From Hyphomicrobiales bacterium (GTDB taxonomy: Bacteria; Pseudomonadota; Alphaproteobacteria; Rhizobiales; Hyphomicrobiaceae): 26,004 nucleotides of DNA. Below are positions 15,331 to 22,015 of the stretch, in pieces. Position numbers and translations under genes: made by a program. Location of the stretch: contig JAFKKW010000461.1 in NCBI GenBank assembly GCA_017304275.1, positions 1 to 26,004 on the forward strand, given 5' to 3'. Below the pieces are notes generated by a model. That model was given only the letters and a program-made list of their open reading frames with translations. It had not been told where the DNA came from and did not search any database. Within the stretch, counting starts at the first letter, position 1; every line of letters starts with the position of its first letter.

Positions 15331-15374
15331 ATGATAGTAATTACTTACTATCATGTTGGGGCGTCCGATGTCAA
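15331..15374 (-). promoter_or_regulatory. TetR operator and promoter of the export operon
   Basis: ATGATAGTAA (15331-15340), spacer TTAC, and TTACTATCAT (15345-15354) form a perfect 10-bp inverted repeat. On the minus strand a consensus -35 TTGACA lies at 15369-15374, with a -10-like GATAGT at 15347-15352 after 16 bp. The operator thus overlaps the -10 and start region, the usual layout for TetR self-repression. The whole signal sits within 82 bp of the transposon end, so cargo expression does not depend on the insertion site. Confidence 0.8.
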
Positions 15375-15394
15375 TCCAGCCGCTCCCAGGCAGA

Positions 15395-15412
15395 CGCAGA
15401 CTGTCAGGATAA
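15395..15412 (-). repeat. Right terminal inverted repeat of the transposon
   Basis: Read inward on the minus strand this is TTATCCTGACAGTCTGCG. It matches the left end TTATCTGGACGGTCTG at 13 of the first 16 positions. It abuts the second copy of the GTCGCC hexamer (15413-15418). Unlike the left end, no second close copy is evident within the next 30 bases. Confidence 0.75.
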
Positions 15413-15598
15413 GTCGCCGAGCTTACCAGCGCCTTCCTCTGTGCCGACCTCGGCATCTCGGTAGCGCCCCGGCCCGATCATGCCGCTTACATTGCCAACT
15501 GGCTGAAGGTGCTCAAGTCCGACAAGCGTGCGGTCTTCACGGCCGCCGCCAAGGCTTCGGAAGCTGCCAAGTATCTGGCGGGGTTCGCCACGGCGTAG
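15413..15598 (+). pseudogene. 3' fragment of the split ArdC-like antirestriction gene
   Basis: Starting with the hexamer GTCGCC, the frame reads VAELTSAFLCADLG, then PDHAAYIANWLKVLKSDKRAVF and AAKYLAG, ending at TAG 15596-15598. This is the conserved C-terminal end of ArdC-type zincin metallopeptidases, downstream of the HELGH part found at 3085-3168. It has no start of its own and is separated from its 5' part by the transposon. ArdC proteins protect incoming conjugative DNA from restriction, so the gene probably belonged to the integrative element. Confidence 0.88.
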
Positions 15599-15606
15599 TC
15601 GGCTTG

Positions 15607-15632
15607 GCGCCCCGCCGCTGCATGCGGGGCGC
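15607..15632 (+). terminator. Hairpin after ardC, probable terminator
   Basis: GCGCCCCGC (15607-15615) and GCGGGGCGC (15624-15632) form a perfect 9-bp stem with an 8-base loop, 8 bases after the ardC stop. There is no U-tract, as often in GC-rich alphaproteobacteria. It fits the end of the original ardC transcript. Confidence 0.6.
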
Positions 15633-15695
15633 TGTGCGACCTCGTCCGCTCGTTCCCAGCTTGAACCTGGATTCGCTCGGGCCGATATTGTGTGC

Positions 15696-16385
15696 ATGTG
15701 CGGACGGGTTACGCAAAAGAGCGACAAGCGGCTGGCTCTCGGCCTGGTGACGGTCGATCTGGTCGAGGGGCCGTTCGTGCCCCGTTACAACGGCTCGCCT
15801 GGACAACGCCTCCTGGTTGTCCGCCAGAATCCCGATACCGGCGAACGCACGCTCGACCCTCTCTTGTGGGGGCTGATCCCCCACTGGGTGAATGACCCGA
15901 ACGGAGGCCGCAGGCCCATCAATGCGAAGGCCGAGACCGTTGCCGCGCTCCCCCATTTCCGCGACGCGTACCGGAGACGCCGGTGCCTCTTGCCCGTTGA
16001 CAACTTCTTCGAGTGGCAGGGCGTGAAAGGCAACAAACAGCCCTATGCGATTGGTTTGAAGAGCGGCGAGCCCTTCGCGCTGGCTGCGATCTGGGAGAAC
16101 TGGCAAAAGCCCGGCACCGACGAATGGCTGCGGACCTTCGCGGTGATTACTACCGGCGCGAATGAGCTTGTGCGCGGTATTCACCACCGCATGCCGGTGA
16201 TCATCCCGCCCATTGCTTACGAACGTTGGCTCTCGCCGAACGAGCCCGACCCTCGCGACTTGCTGGTGCCCTTCCCTTCCGAGCCGATGACCCTGTGGCC
16301 GATCTCCAAGCGCGTCAACAAAGTCGAGAACGATGACGCGGCCATCCTCGAGCCAATCGGGACCGGTGCCTCTTCGGCGGCGTGA
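15696..16385 (+). CDS. SRAP family abasic-site protein (YedK/HMCES-like)
   Basis: 229 residues. The start is the ATG at 15696, because the family needs Met-Cys at the N-terminus (MCGRVTQKS) so that Cys2 is exposed; longer in-frame starts upstream would bury it. Conserved residues are visible: Cys2, Asn32 (RYNGSPGQ), WGLIPHW, NAKAETV, Glu106 (VDNFFEW) and His163 (GIHHRMPVI). Proteins of this family bind abasic sites in single-stranded DNA and form a stable thiazolidine crosslink through Cys2, shielding the site from error-prone repair. In bacteria they are linked to the SOS response. It converges with umuC, 32 bp away. Together with umuDC and the ligase it suggests a DNA-damage module that may protect single-stranded DNA during conjugation. 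Confidence 0.93.
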   Translation: MCGRVTQKSDKRLALGLVTVDLVEGPFVPRYNGSPGQRLLVVRQNPDTGERTLDPLLWGLIPHWVNDPNGGRRPINAKAETVAALPHFRDAYRRRRCLLPVDNFFEWQGVKGNKQPYAIGLKSGEPFALAAIWENWQKPGTDEWLRTFAVITTGANELVRGIHHRMPVIIPPIAYERWLSPNEPDPRDLLVPFPSEPMTLWPISKRVNKVENDDAAILEPIGTGASSAA

Positions 16386-16417
16386 CTACACTTTCCGCGT
16401 GAACCCGTGGGAAGTCC

Positions 16418-17680
16418 CTAAGTTACCCTCAGCAGCTCGTCCCACCGCGTGGTGTACCGCCTTGACATCAGGTCCGCGCGCAACCGCCAGGCCTCGCGTG
16501 TGCCACACGACGCCGTCTTGACCGTCCCCCTCCCCCATACCTTGTTGAGCCGATCCATGGCTCGCATCAATGCTTGGCTCTGCGGAGAGTCAGGCTCCGA
16601 CCAAAAATCGCCCTGCACGCATCCAGCCGCTGACAGGTCGTCCAGCAGGACTCCAGCCTTCTTGTACCTGTACCCCTGCTTGAAAATCATTCTGAGCGCG
16701 TTCTGTGCGGCCGTGGTCAGAGTGCGGATGTCCGCCGACGCAACAGGCAAGCTCACAGTGGCCCATGGATGATATTGTTTCACGGCTTTGAACGTATTGG
16801 TTTCGAGAAATACCGATACGGTTCCAGCGACCAGCTGCTGCCGCCGAAGCTTCTCTGACGCGCGGGCAACGAAGGTCGCCACCGCCTCGGACACAGGAAC
16901 GAATGCCGTCTGCTCGGCCCCGAAGGACCGAGAGGCGCAGATACTCTTGGACGGTGGGTTCACCAGCTCGAGCTCTTGGCATGGTTCGCCCTTCAATTCT
17001 CGCGCGGTGCGCTCGAGAACCACCGAGAACGTCTTACGGATGGTTTCTGCATCGGCTTCGGCCAGTGCGACAGGGCTCTCAATGCCCATCGCTTTCAGTC
17101 GGTACGCCAGACGGTCGCCGATTCCCCATATGTCCGTGAGTTGGAGACGGCCGAGGATTTCGAGGCGAGCCTCCTCCGATTTGATCATGAAGACGCCTGC
17201 ACACGCCGCATTCCTCTTTGCGTGATGGTTTGCCGCTTTGGCCAATGTCTTGGTCTTTGCGATGCCGACACTCACAGGGATACCCGTCCAGGCCAGCACC
17301 CGGCTTCGAAGTTGCCGGGCGTGCGCCTCTTCCCACCCCTCAAATCCGGTTAGGTCGAGGAAGGCTTCGTCGATGGAGTAAACCTCCACGTTCGGCGAAA
17401 AATCCCCCAGCACCGTCATCACCCGGCGCGATAGGTCCCCATAGAGCGTGTAGTTGGAAGAGCGCACCCGCACTCCTTGGCGCCTCCACGCGGCTCGGTT
17501 CAGGTGCCAAGGATCTCCCATCTTGATGCCGAGGGCCTTGGCCTCATTGCTGCGGGCGATGGCACAGCCGTCATTGTTTGACAGCACGACGACGGGCTTA
17601 CCCCTGAGGGTCGGATCGAACAAGCGCTCGCAGGACGCATAGAAGTTATTGCAATCAACCAGGGCGATTAGTCCGCTCAT
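16418..17680 (-). CDS. umuC: DNA polymerase V catalytic subunit UmuC (Y family)
   Basis: 420 residues from ATG 17680, overlapping the umuD stop as ATGA; the open frame extends 35 codons further up but only through umuD. Length fits UmuC (about 422). Y-family motifs are present: ALVDCNNFYASCERLF with metal-binding Asp9, VVLSNNDGCAIARS, and YSIDEAFLDL with catalytic Asp104 and Glu105. A helix-hairpin-helix thumb region follows (LQLTDIWGIGDRLAYRLKAMGI). It performs error-prone synthesis past lesions once joined to cleaved UmuD and RecA. It shares the umuD promoter and SOS box. Confidence 0.95.
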   Translation of the reverse strand: MSGLIALVDCNNFYASCERLFDPTLRGKPVVVLSNNDGCAIARSNEAKALGIKMGDPWHLNRAAWRRQGVRVRSSNYTLYGDLSRRVMTVLGDFSPNVEVYSIDEAFLDLTGFEGWEEAHARQLRSRVLAWTGIPVSVGIAKTKTLAKAANHHAKRNAACAGVFMIKSEEARLEILGRLQLTDIWGIGDRLAYRLKAMGIESPVALAEADAETIRKTFSVVLERTARELKGEPCQELELVNPPSKSICASRSFGAEQTAFVPVSEAVATFVARASEKLRRQQLVAGTVSVFLETNTFKAVKQYHPWATVSLPVASADIRTLTTAAQNALRMIFKQGYRYKKAGVLLDDLSAAGCVQGDFWSEPDSPQSQALMRAMDRLNKVWGRGTVKTASCGTREAWRLRADLMSRRYTTRWDELLRVT

Positions 17681-18099
17681 GGTTCGAGCATCCGCACACA
17701 GCGGCGCACGCAGCCCCATACCTCGAAGGTCATGTCTTCGGAAATGACGAGGTCGGGATATTGAGGGTTTTCCGACGCCAGCCACACACGGCCATTGCGT
17801 TTACGGAAGCGTTTGAGAGCGAAGGCTCCATCGACCAGTGCGAGGACGACACGGCCATCCTTTGCAGAAAGCGAACGGTCCACTACTGCGATATCCCCCG
17901 GATGGATTCCCGCGCCGATCATGCTGTCGCCATCGACGCGCACGGCAAATGTCGCGGCCGGATTAGCGATGATGAGTTCGTTGAAATCCAGCGGTTTGTC
18001 GAGATAGTCCTCGGCTGGCGATGGAAACCCAGCCGGCACGGACATGGCCACTAAGGGGACGCGGAGGTCACACAGCACTTCGACCAGCATTCGCTCCAT
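17677..18099 (-). CDS. umuD: UmuD, self-cleaving S24 subunit of DNA polymerase V
   Basis: 140 residues from ATG 18099, the usual UmuD size. The LexA/UmuD peptidase dyad is visible as Ser59 (VRVDGDSMIGAG) and Lys96 (GAFALKRFRK), with an Ala23-Gly24 cleavage site in SVPAGFPSPAEDYLD. RecA-stimulated cleavage there yields UmuD', the active partner of UmuC. There is no DNA-binding domain, so it is not LexA. The gene is directly coupled to umuC and lies behind an SOS box 21 bp upstream of its start. Confidence 0.95.
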   Translation of the reverse strand: MERMLVEVLCDLRVPLVAMSVPAGFPSPAEDYLDKPLDFNELIIANPAATFAVRVDGDSMIGAGIHPGDIAVVDRSLSAKDGRVVLALVDGAFALKRFRKRNGRVWLASENPQYPDLVISEDMTFEVWGCVRRCVRMLEP

Positions 18100-18119
18100 G
18101 TCCCGCCCCCTTGATTAAT

Positions 18120-18134
18120 GTTCACTATTTGTTC
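18120..18134. promoter_or_regulatory. LexA (SOS) box, alphaproteobacterial type
   Basis: GTTC-ACTATTT-GTTC is an exact match to the alphaproteobacterial LexA site GTTC-N7-GTTC. It stands between the divergent umuD start (18099) and ligase start (18204), so LexA bound here could control both directions. The distance to umuD (21 bp) fits direct promoter blocking. Confidence 0.85.
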
Positions 18135-18203
18135 TAAACGAGCTCCATGTCAACCCGCCGCCGAGGTTTCACGTTCCACACATGTCATCTTGCCAACAGG
18201 TGA

Positions 18204-18833
18204 ATGGGTAACCACATGCGGGCGGTGTCAGCGTCTCTCTTCATCCCGCCGTGCGAGCCCATCGAACAGAAGTCGCCTCCCACCGGCAAAGGCTGGTGTT
18301 ACGAGGTCAAGTTCGATGGCTACCGGTTGCAGCTTCATAAGAGCGGCGACCAGGTCGTCATCTTTTCGAAAAACGGCAAGGATTTCACATCCCGCTTCCG
18401 CGACATCGGACGTGCGGTCGCGGGGTTGCCGTGCAAAACCTGCATCATTGATGCGGAAGGTTGCGCGGTGGATGAGCAAGGTCGTCCAGACTTCAGGGCC
18501 CTTGTCGGAGGACAGAAGCACTCGCGCTTGGCTTGGTGCTTCGACTTGCTCTCCTGCGACGGGCGGGACCTACGTCCCTTCCCTCTTCTCACGCGGCGGG
18601 TGAGGCTTCGCGCCTTGCTGAAGGCGCAGCCGGAGGGATTGGCTTATTCGGATAGTTTTGCGGATCCAGATAAGCTTCTCAGCGCCTGTAATGAGCGAGG
18701 CCTTGAAGGCATTGTCTGCAAACGTGTCGACCAGCCGTATGTCAGCGGCAAGAACCGAAGCTGGATAAAGGTGAAGTGCCACGCGTGGCGCGAAGCCAAC
18801 CAGGATCGAGGCGAGCTGTTCTCAAAGCGTTAG
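18204..18833 (+). CDS. Minimal ATP-dependent DNA ligase (LigD/LigC-type adenylation domain only)
   Basis: 209 residues from ATG 18204; a second ATG at 18216 is possible, since the Shine-Dalgarno-like AGGTGA fits neither well. The nucleotidyltransferase motifs come in order: motif I KFDGYR with adenylated Lys36, Ia SKNGKDFTSRF, III IIDAEGCAVDEQG, IIIa AWCFDLLSCDGRDLR, IV LEGIVCKR and V SWIKVKC. The protein stops about 15 residues after motif V, so the OB-fold with motif VI of full ligases is missing. In alphaproteobacteria, similar short ligases occur on plasmids and integrative elements. It would seal nicks after repair or transfer, though without an OB domain activity may need a partner. It diverges from umuDC across the SOS box and is probably induced with it. 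Confidence 0.88.
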   Translation: MGNHMRAVSASLFIPPCEPIEQKSPPTGKGWCYEVKFDGYRLQLHKSGDQVVIFSKNGKDFTSRFRDIGRAVAGLPCKTCIIDAEGCAVDEQGRPDFRALVGGQKHSRLAWCFDLLSCDGRDLRPFPLLTRRVRLRALLKAQPEGLAYSDSFADPDKLLSACNERGLEGIVCKRVDQPYVSGKNRSWIKVKCHAWREANQDRGELFSKR

Positions 18834-18841
18834 CCGTGGTG

Positions 18842-19075
18842 TTATTGAGCGGTGACATTTAGCGGACGCCTACAAACTCTGAGACTGTCCTCCGTCATAG
18901 GCCTCACCGTTGGCCGGCCTGCGAACTCAAGATCGCGGAACGCCTCGTCGGCAAGTTCCTGGAGGTCTTGCGTCGGTCCCGGCCAAGCAGTTCGAGGGCC
19001 TGACGGATGTCCGGATCAAACTCAATAAGGGTCTGCGGTCTGGCGGGCCGGCTGGTCTTGGCGCGGCCGTTCCAT
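18842..19075 (-). pseudogene. Decayed ribbon-helix-helix protein gene
   Basis: The minus strand holds two overlapping-frame pieces of one protein. From about 19059, one frame reads KTSRPARPQTLIEFDPDIRQ then ALELLGRDRRKT; a +1-shifted frame continues DLQELADEAFRDLEFAGRP to a stop at 18842-18844. Joined, they give the D-x-x-ALELLxRDRxxTLQELADEAFRDL pattern of ribbon-helix-helix proteins common on alphaproteobacterial mobile elements. No valid start exists in the first frame (TAA precedes it). I infer a frameshifted, start-less remnant. Confidence is moderate because recognition rests on a short stretch. Confidence 0.45.
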
Positions 19076-19114
19076 TATCTGTCTAGTCTTTCGCTACGAT
19101 ACAGGTGGGCTGGG

Positions 19115-19345
19115 TCAGCGGCGCCAGTTCGCCCGATGCACGTCTTCATCGTGACGGGTTCTGTTGCTGTGGAACATGGCGGCCATCAAGCCAATTGCAA
19201 GTCCGCTTGTTAGCAGAACACCTAGGACGGCTGCGACCGTTCCGTGAAATCCAAGATCATCGAACAATCCCGCATACCAAAGCAAACCATATGCGATAAT
19301 GAACAAGGTGACGCTTGCAAGCATAATCCGGATCGTATGGGACAT
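19115..19345 (-). CDS. Small two-segment membrane protein under EcfG-type promoter
   Basis: 76 residues from ATG 19345, chosen because GGAGG lies 8 bases upstream; an earlier in-frame start at 19369 overlaps the promoter. Two hydrophobic helices are seen: IRIMLASVTLFIIAYGLLWYAG and TVAAVLGVLLTSGLAIGLMAAMF. The tail is charged and histidine-rich (HSNRTRHDEDVHRANWRR). I do not recognise a family. A perfect GGAAC-N16-CGTT motif ends 22 bp before the ATG, so it should belong to the general stress response. It follows the histidine kinase gene in the same direction but has its own promoter. Confidence 0.7.
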   Translation of the reverse strand: MSHTIRIMLASVTLFIIAYGLLWYAGLFDDLGFHGTVAAVLGVLLTSGLAIGLMAAMFHSNRTRHDEDVHRANWRR

Positions 19346-19367
19346 GGACTTTACCTCCAGTCCCCAC

Positions 19368-19392
19368 AACGGCTTCGATACACCTTGGTTCC
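19368..19392 (-). promoter_or_regulatory. EcfG-type general-stress promoter for the small membrane protein
   Basis: Read on the minus strand: GGAAC (19388-19392), 16 bp, CGTT (19368-19371). This is the consensus recognised by the alphaproteobacterial stress sigma factor EcfG. The start ATG at 19345 lies 22 bp after the -10, leaving a short leader with the ribosome binding site. Confidence 0.75.
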
Positions 19393-19407
19393 TAGCAGCC
19401 GCTGGAA

Positions 19408-20115
19408 CTATCTGCGGATTCCGTTAGCTGAGCGCGGCGGGAGATGCCCAACGCCATCGTTTCGAGTTGGCCCGCTGTAGGAGGCATGGTGCATTTCGGG
19501 GGTCAGCGGGAAGGTAACCGTGACGGAACAGCCGCCACCCATGGCTTCCGTCCGCTCCATCGTGCCGCCCAGTTGAGCGGCAAGCAGGGTAACCAACCCA
19601 GTACCCATTCCCTCTTTGGCCGTAGGGGCGCACCCGATCCCGTCATCGGACACGGTGAGCAAAACGGAGGTCTCGTTGAGACGGAGGCTAACCGAGATTT
19701 TGCCAGAGCGCTCACCCGGAAATGCATACTTGAAGCAGTTCATCACCAATTCGTTGACGATAAGGCCCACCGCAGTCGCCTCTCTTGGCGGAAGCGTGAG
19801 ACGATCGGCATCCGTCGATATGGCAACCTTTCGAAGATGTCCGGCGCTCTCCCGTAAGCCGTTGACCAAGTCCTGTATATAGGCCTCCATTTCAACGAGA
19901 CCGCGATGTCGCGAACCCTGCAGATGGGTGTGAACTGACGCCAGGGCGTGCACGCGGCGGGCTACGGCCTCGAGTGCGGGCCGTGCTTCCAGCGGCGCCG
20001 CTCGGGATTGTAGAGAGATGACGGAGATGATCATCGCGAACTTGTTTTTGACGCGGTGAGACATCTCATCAAGCAGCATCTGATTTTCGTTACGCGCGCG
20101 GTTGAGTCCTTCCAA
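19408..20115 (-). CDS. HWE/HisKA_2-type sensor histidine kinase, no sensor domain (possibly truncated)
   Basis: 235 residues if started at TTG 20115. The core is complete: the phosphoacceptor His in LDEMSHRVKNKFAMIISVISLQSR (H about residue 20), a dimerisation helix pair, then the HATPase domain with N box VNELVMNCFKYAFP, G1 box DDGIGCAP and G2 MGTGLV. HRVKN is typical of the HWE/HisKA_2 group, which includes kinases controlling PhyR and the general stress response. There is no sensor domain. Upstream, the frame ARRA...ERATARRALEGLNRARNENQ looks like coiled coil but is cut by a TAG eight codons before the TTG, so the N-terminus seems lost. The first ATG lies well inside. It may be a cytoplasmic kinase core or a remnant; its nearness to EcfG-type promoters suggests a stress-signalling role. 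Confidence 0.75.
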   Translation of the reverse strand: MEGLNRARNENQMLLDEMSHRVKNKFAMIISVISLQSRAAPLEARPALEAVARRVHALASVHTHLQGSRHRGLVEMEAYIQDLVNGLRESAGHLRKVAISTDADRLTLPPREATAVGLIVNELVMNCFKYAFPGERSGKISVSLRLNETSVLLTVSDDGIGCAPTAKEGMGTGLVTLLAAQLGGTMERTEAMGGGCSVTVTFPLTPEMHHASYSGPTRNDGVGHLPPRSANGIRR

Positions 20116-20365
20116 GGCACGGCGAGCCGTCGCGCGCTCCTATGAGGCATCGGCGTGGGCCCGCCGTCGGCCACGATGCCCCGCGCGGCATGACGGAGAT
20201 CGGAGACCATCTAGACAACCTAACCCGCCGGATTTCCGACCATCTCGCTTAACGGTGCGAGGAGCTTCTCACGCTAGGCATCGCAAGGCCCGCGCCGTCG
20301 GCTCATTGTCCCCAACTCAGGTTAATGCCTTTGAAGTCTGCGTCTGGGGCGAGTCCGTATGAGCG
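20116..20365. other. Intergenic or decayed region between kinase and kaiC units
   Basis: No intact gene is seen here. On the minus strand, the histidine kinase frame continues upstream as RRAHADAS-stop-ERATARRALEGLN, and a neighbouring frame reads MVSDLRHAARGIVADGG. Both are consistent with a mutated N-terminal part of the kinase. The remainder to 20365 shows no recognisable coding or RNA structure. Confidence 0.35.
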
Positions 20366-20390
20366 GGAACTTTCGCTGGCTTCGATCGTT
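20366..20390 (+). promoter_or_regulatory. EcfG-type general-stress promoter for kaiC and the hybrid kinase
   Basis: GGAAC (20366-20370), 16 bp, CGTT (20387-20390), an exact match to the EcfG consensus. It would start transcription about 125 bp before the kaiC-like ATG, leaving a long 5' leader. Confidence 0.7.
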
Positions 20391-20524
20391 TCTGTTCGGG
20401 AAAACTCCCCAGCGTTGTTGCTTGGAGGTTAATAGGGGACAGGGCGTGGGCAGGCTCCACGCTCCGCTTGTCCGCGCCTAACTCACAGTGCGGCTTAGTG
20501 GTCCTAGCAGAGCGATGAAGGTAT

Positions 20525-22015
20525 ATGAACGATACTGCTGTGAACTTGGCCCACACAGGTAATTTCGGGCTGGATGAAATTTTATGCGGTGGTTTGGAGC
20601 GAGGGCACCTTTATCTCATCGAAGGCACGCCGGGTGCGGGCAAAACCACACTTGCGATGCAATTTCTGCTCGAGGGCGTGCGTAGCGGCGAGCCCTGTCT
20701 CTACATCACCCTTTCAGAGACCGAGTCCGAGCTTCGAAAAATGGCGCGCAGCCATGGTTGGACCCTGGAAGGGATCGAAATTCTGGATATCGCGCCGTTC
20801 GACAGTACGGACGAGCTGCAAAGCCTGGTGCATCCCTCTGAAATCGAGCTGGGACAGACGGTCCAGTTTCTCGTCGACAAGGCCCGAGAGATAAAGCCGC
20901 GACGCCTCGTTATCGATGCGCTTACGGAACTCCGCTTAATGGCGGAGGATCGATATAACTATCGGCGACAGATCTTGGCGCTGAAGCGATACTTTCAAGA
21001 ATGGGACTGTACTGTTCTGGCCCTCGACGATTTGACCGATGCTGCTCCGGGCCTGCAGTTGCACAGCATCGTGCACGGAGTGGTGAGCCTTGAACAGCGG
21101 CGGATGGAATACGGCGTGGTAAGGCGCCGGCTTTCAATTGCCAAGCTTCGCGGCGTCGATTTCCGCAGCGGCTATCATGATTATGTCATCCGTCGTGGCG
21201 GTCTGACCGTCTATCCAAGCCTGATCGCGTCCCACCACAAGGCGTCGTTCGCGCAGGAGCCACTCTCCAGTGGTGTGGAGGAACTTGACCTTTTGCTTGG
21301 AGGTGGACTTCGCCGAGGGACGAGCACGCTCCTGATAGGGCCCTCAGGCGCAGGCAAATCAACGCTCGCCATTCTTTATGCAGCGGCTGCGGGCCGACGG
21401 GGACGCGCGGCGTTCTTTGCTTTCGATGAGCATTATCGCACTGCTTCGGACCGGGCTTCCAACCTCGGCATCGACATCGCTTCGGCCCGGGGCGAAGGAA
21501 AGCTGGAGTGGGTAGACCTGAGTCCGACGACCCTGTCTCCGGGGGAATTCATAGACAAAGTCCAGCGAGCCGTTGTGGCTGGCGCGGACATGGTCGTGAT
21601 CGACAGCCTCAACAGCTACATAGCATCAATGCCCGAAGAACATGCGTTGGTGCTCCATATGCACGAGTTGCTTTCGTACCTCGGCAACCAGGGGATCGTA
21701 ACAATCATTATCATGGCTCAACACGGCCTCGTTGGCGGAAATCAGGTGCCGCTCGACCTCAGCTTCATGGCCGACAGCATCGTGCTGCTAAGGTATTTCG
21801 AAGCGGGTGGGCAGGTCAGAAAAGCGATCTCAGTACTCAAGAGCCGAAGCGGCCAGCACGAGACCACCATCCGGGAGTACAATCTCCAAAGCGGAAAAGG
21901 TGTGTCAGTCGGTGATCCTATACGGGATTTCCAAGGCGTTCTGACCGGTGTGCCGAACTTTGTAGGTCAATTGAGTGCTCTCGCGGATGGAAATGGCAAA
22001 GGTGCGGCCGGCTGA
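20525..22015 (+). CDS. KaiC-like two-domain RecA-fold ATPase
   Basis: 496 residues, ATG at 20525 with AAGG close upstream. Two KaiC domains are joined in one chain. The first has Walker A GTPGAGKTT (Lys40) and catalytic-type Glu near ITLSETESE; the second has GPSGAGKST (Lys279), FFAFDEHYRT and Walker B MVVIDSLNS. Cyanobacterial KaiC forms hexamers, hydrolyses ATP slowly and autophosphorylates in its second domain. Here the region aligned to the KaiC phosphosites reads LDLSFMADSI: one Ser remains and the following Thr is Phe, judged by eye. Non-cyanobacterial KaiC proteins are linked to stress tolerance and signalling rather than a proved clock. No KaiA or KaiB is encoded here. It overlaps the hybrid kinase gene, pointing to a shared pathway, and has an EcfG-type promoter. 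Confidence 0.88.
   Translation: MNDTAVNLAHTGNFGLDEILCGGLERGHLYLIEGTPGAGKTTLAMQFLLEGVRSGEPCLYITLSETESELRKMARSHGWTLEGIEILDIAPFDSTDELQSLVHPSEIELGQTVQFLVDKAREIKPRRLVIDALTELRLMAEDRYNYRRQILALKRYFQEWDCTVLALDDLTDAAPGLQLHSIVHGVVSLEQRRMEYGVVRRRLSIAKLRGVDFRSGYHDYVIRRGGLTVYPSLIASHHKASFAQEPLSSGVEELDLLLGGGLRRGTSTLLIGPSGAGKSTLAILYAAAAGRRGRAAFFAFDEHYRTASDRASNLGIDIASARGEGKLEWVDLSPTTLSPGEFIDKVQRAVVAGADMVVIDSLNSYIASMPEEHALVLHMHELLSYLGNQGIVTIIIMAQHGLVGGNQVPLDLSFMADSIVLLRYFEAGGQVRKAISVLKSRSGQHETTIREYNLQSGKGVSVGDPIRDFQGVLTGVPNFVGQLSALADGNGKGAAG

Larger units (their letters stand above)
3163..15418. mobile_element. Three-recombinase (Tn554/RIT-like) transposon of about 12.25 kb with exporter cargo, inserted in ardC
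   Basis: Both junctions can be read. On the left, ardC ends ...GAACTC-GTCGCC and then TTATCTGG begins at 3169. On the right, the element ends ...GGATAA at 15412, then GTCGCC (15413-15418), then ardC continues GAGCTTACC. GTCGCC is therefore present at both ends, as expected for the 6-bp crossover region of a tyrosine recombinase. Removing 3169-15418 rejoins the ArdC frame as EELVA-ELTSAFLCADLG. The terminal 16 bases are inverted repeats (13 of 16 identical). Inside are three overlapping recombinase genes (3361-8764), two secreted-protein genes, and a TetR-controlled export operon. Tn554 and RIT elements are known to use adjacent tyrosine recombinase genes; placing this element among them is inference. 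Confidence 0.85.

Noticed and set aside
15652..15666. GTTC-N7-GAAC upstream of the SRAP gene as a possible SOS box
   Set aside because: The alphaproteobacterial LexA site is a direct repeat (GTTC-N7-GTTC); this is an inverted arrangement and does not fit.
15404..15727. Open frames on the minus strand and in alternative plus frames around the ardC remnant
   Set aside because: The plus frame from 15413 matches the conserved ArdC C-terminus; the others cross unrelated segments and have no recognisable content.
20102..20362. Short plus-strand open frame (86 codons) before kaiC
   Set aside because: Arg/Pro-rich translation, no ribosome binding site, and it overlaps what looks like decayed kinase sequence.
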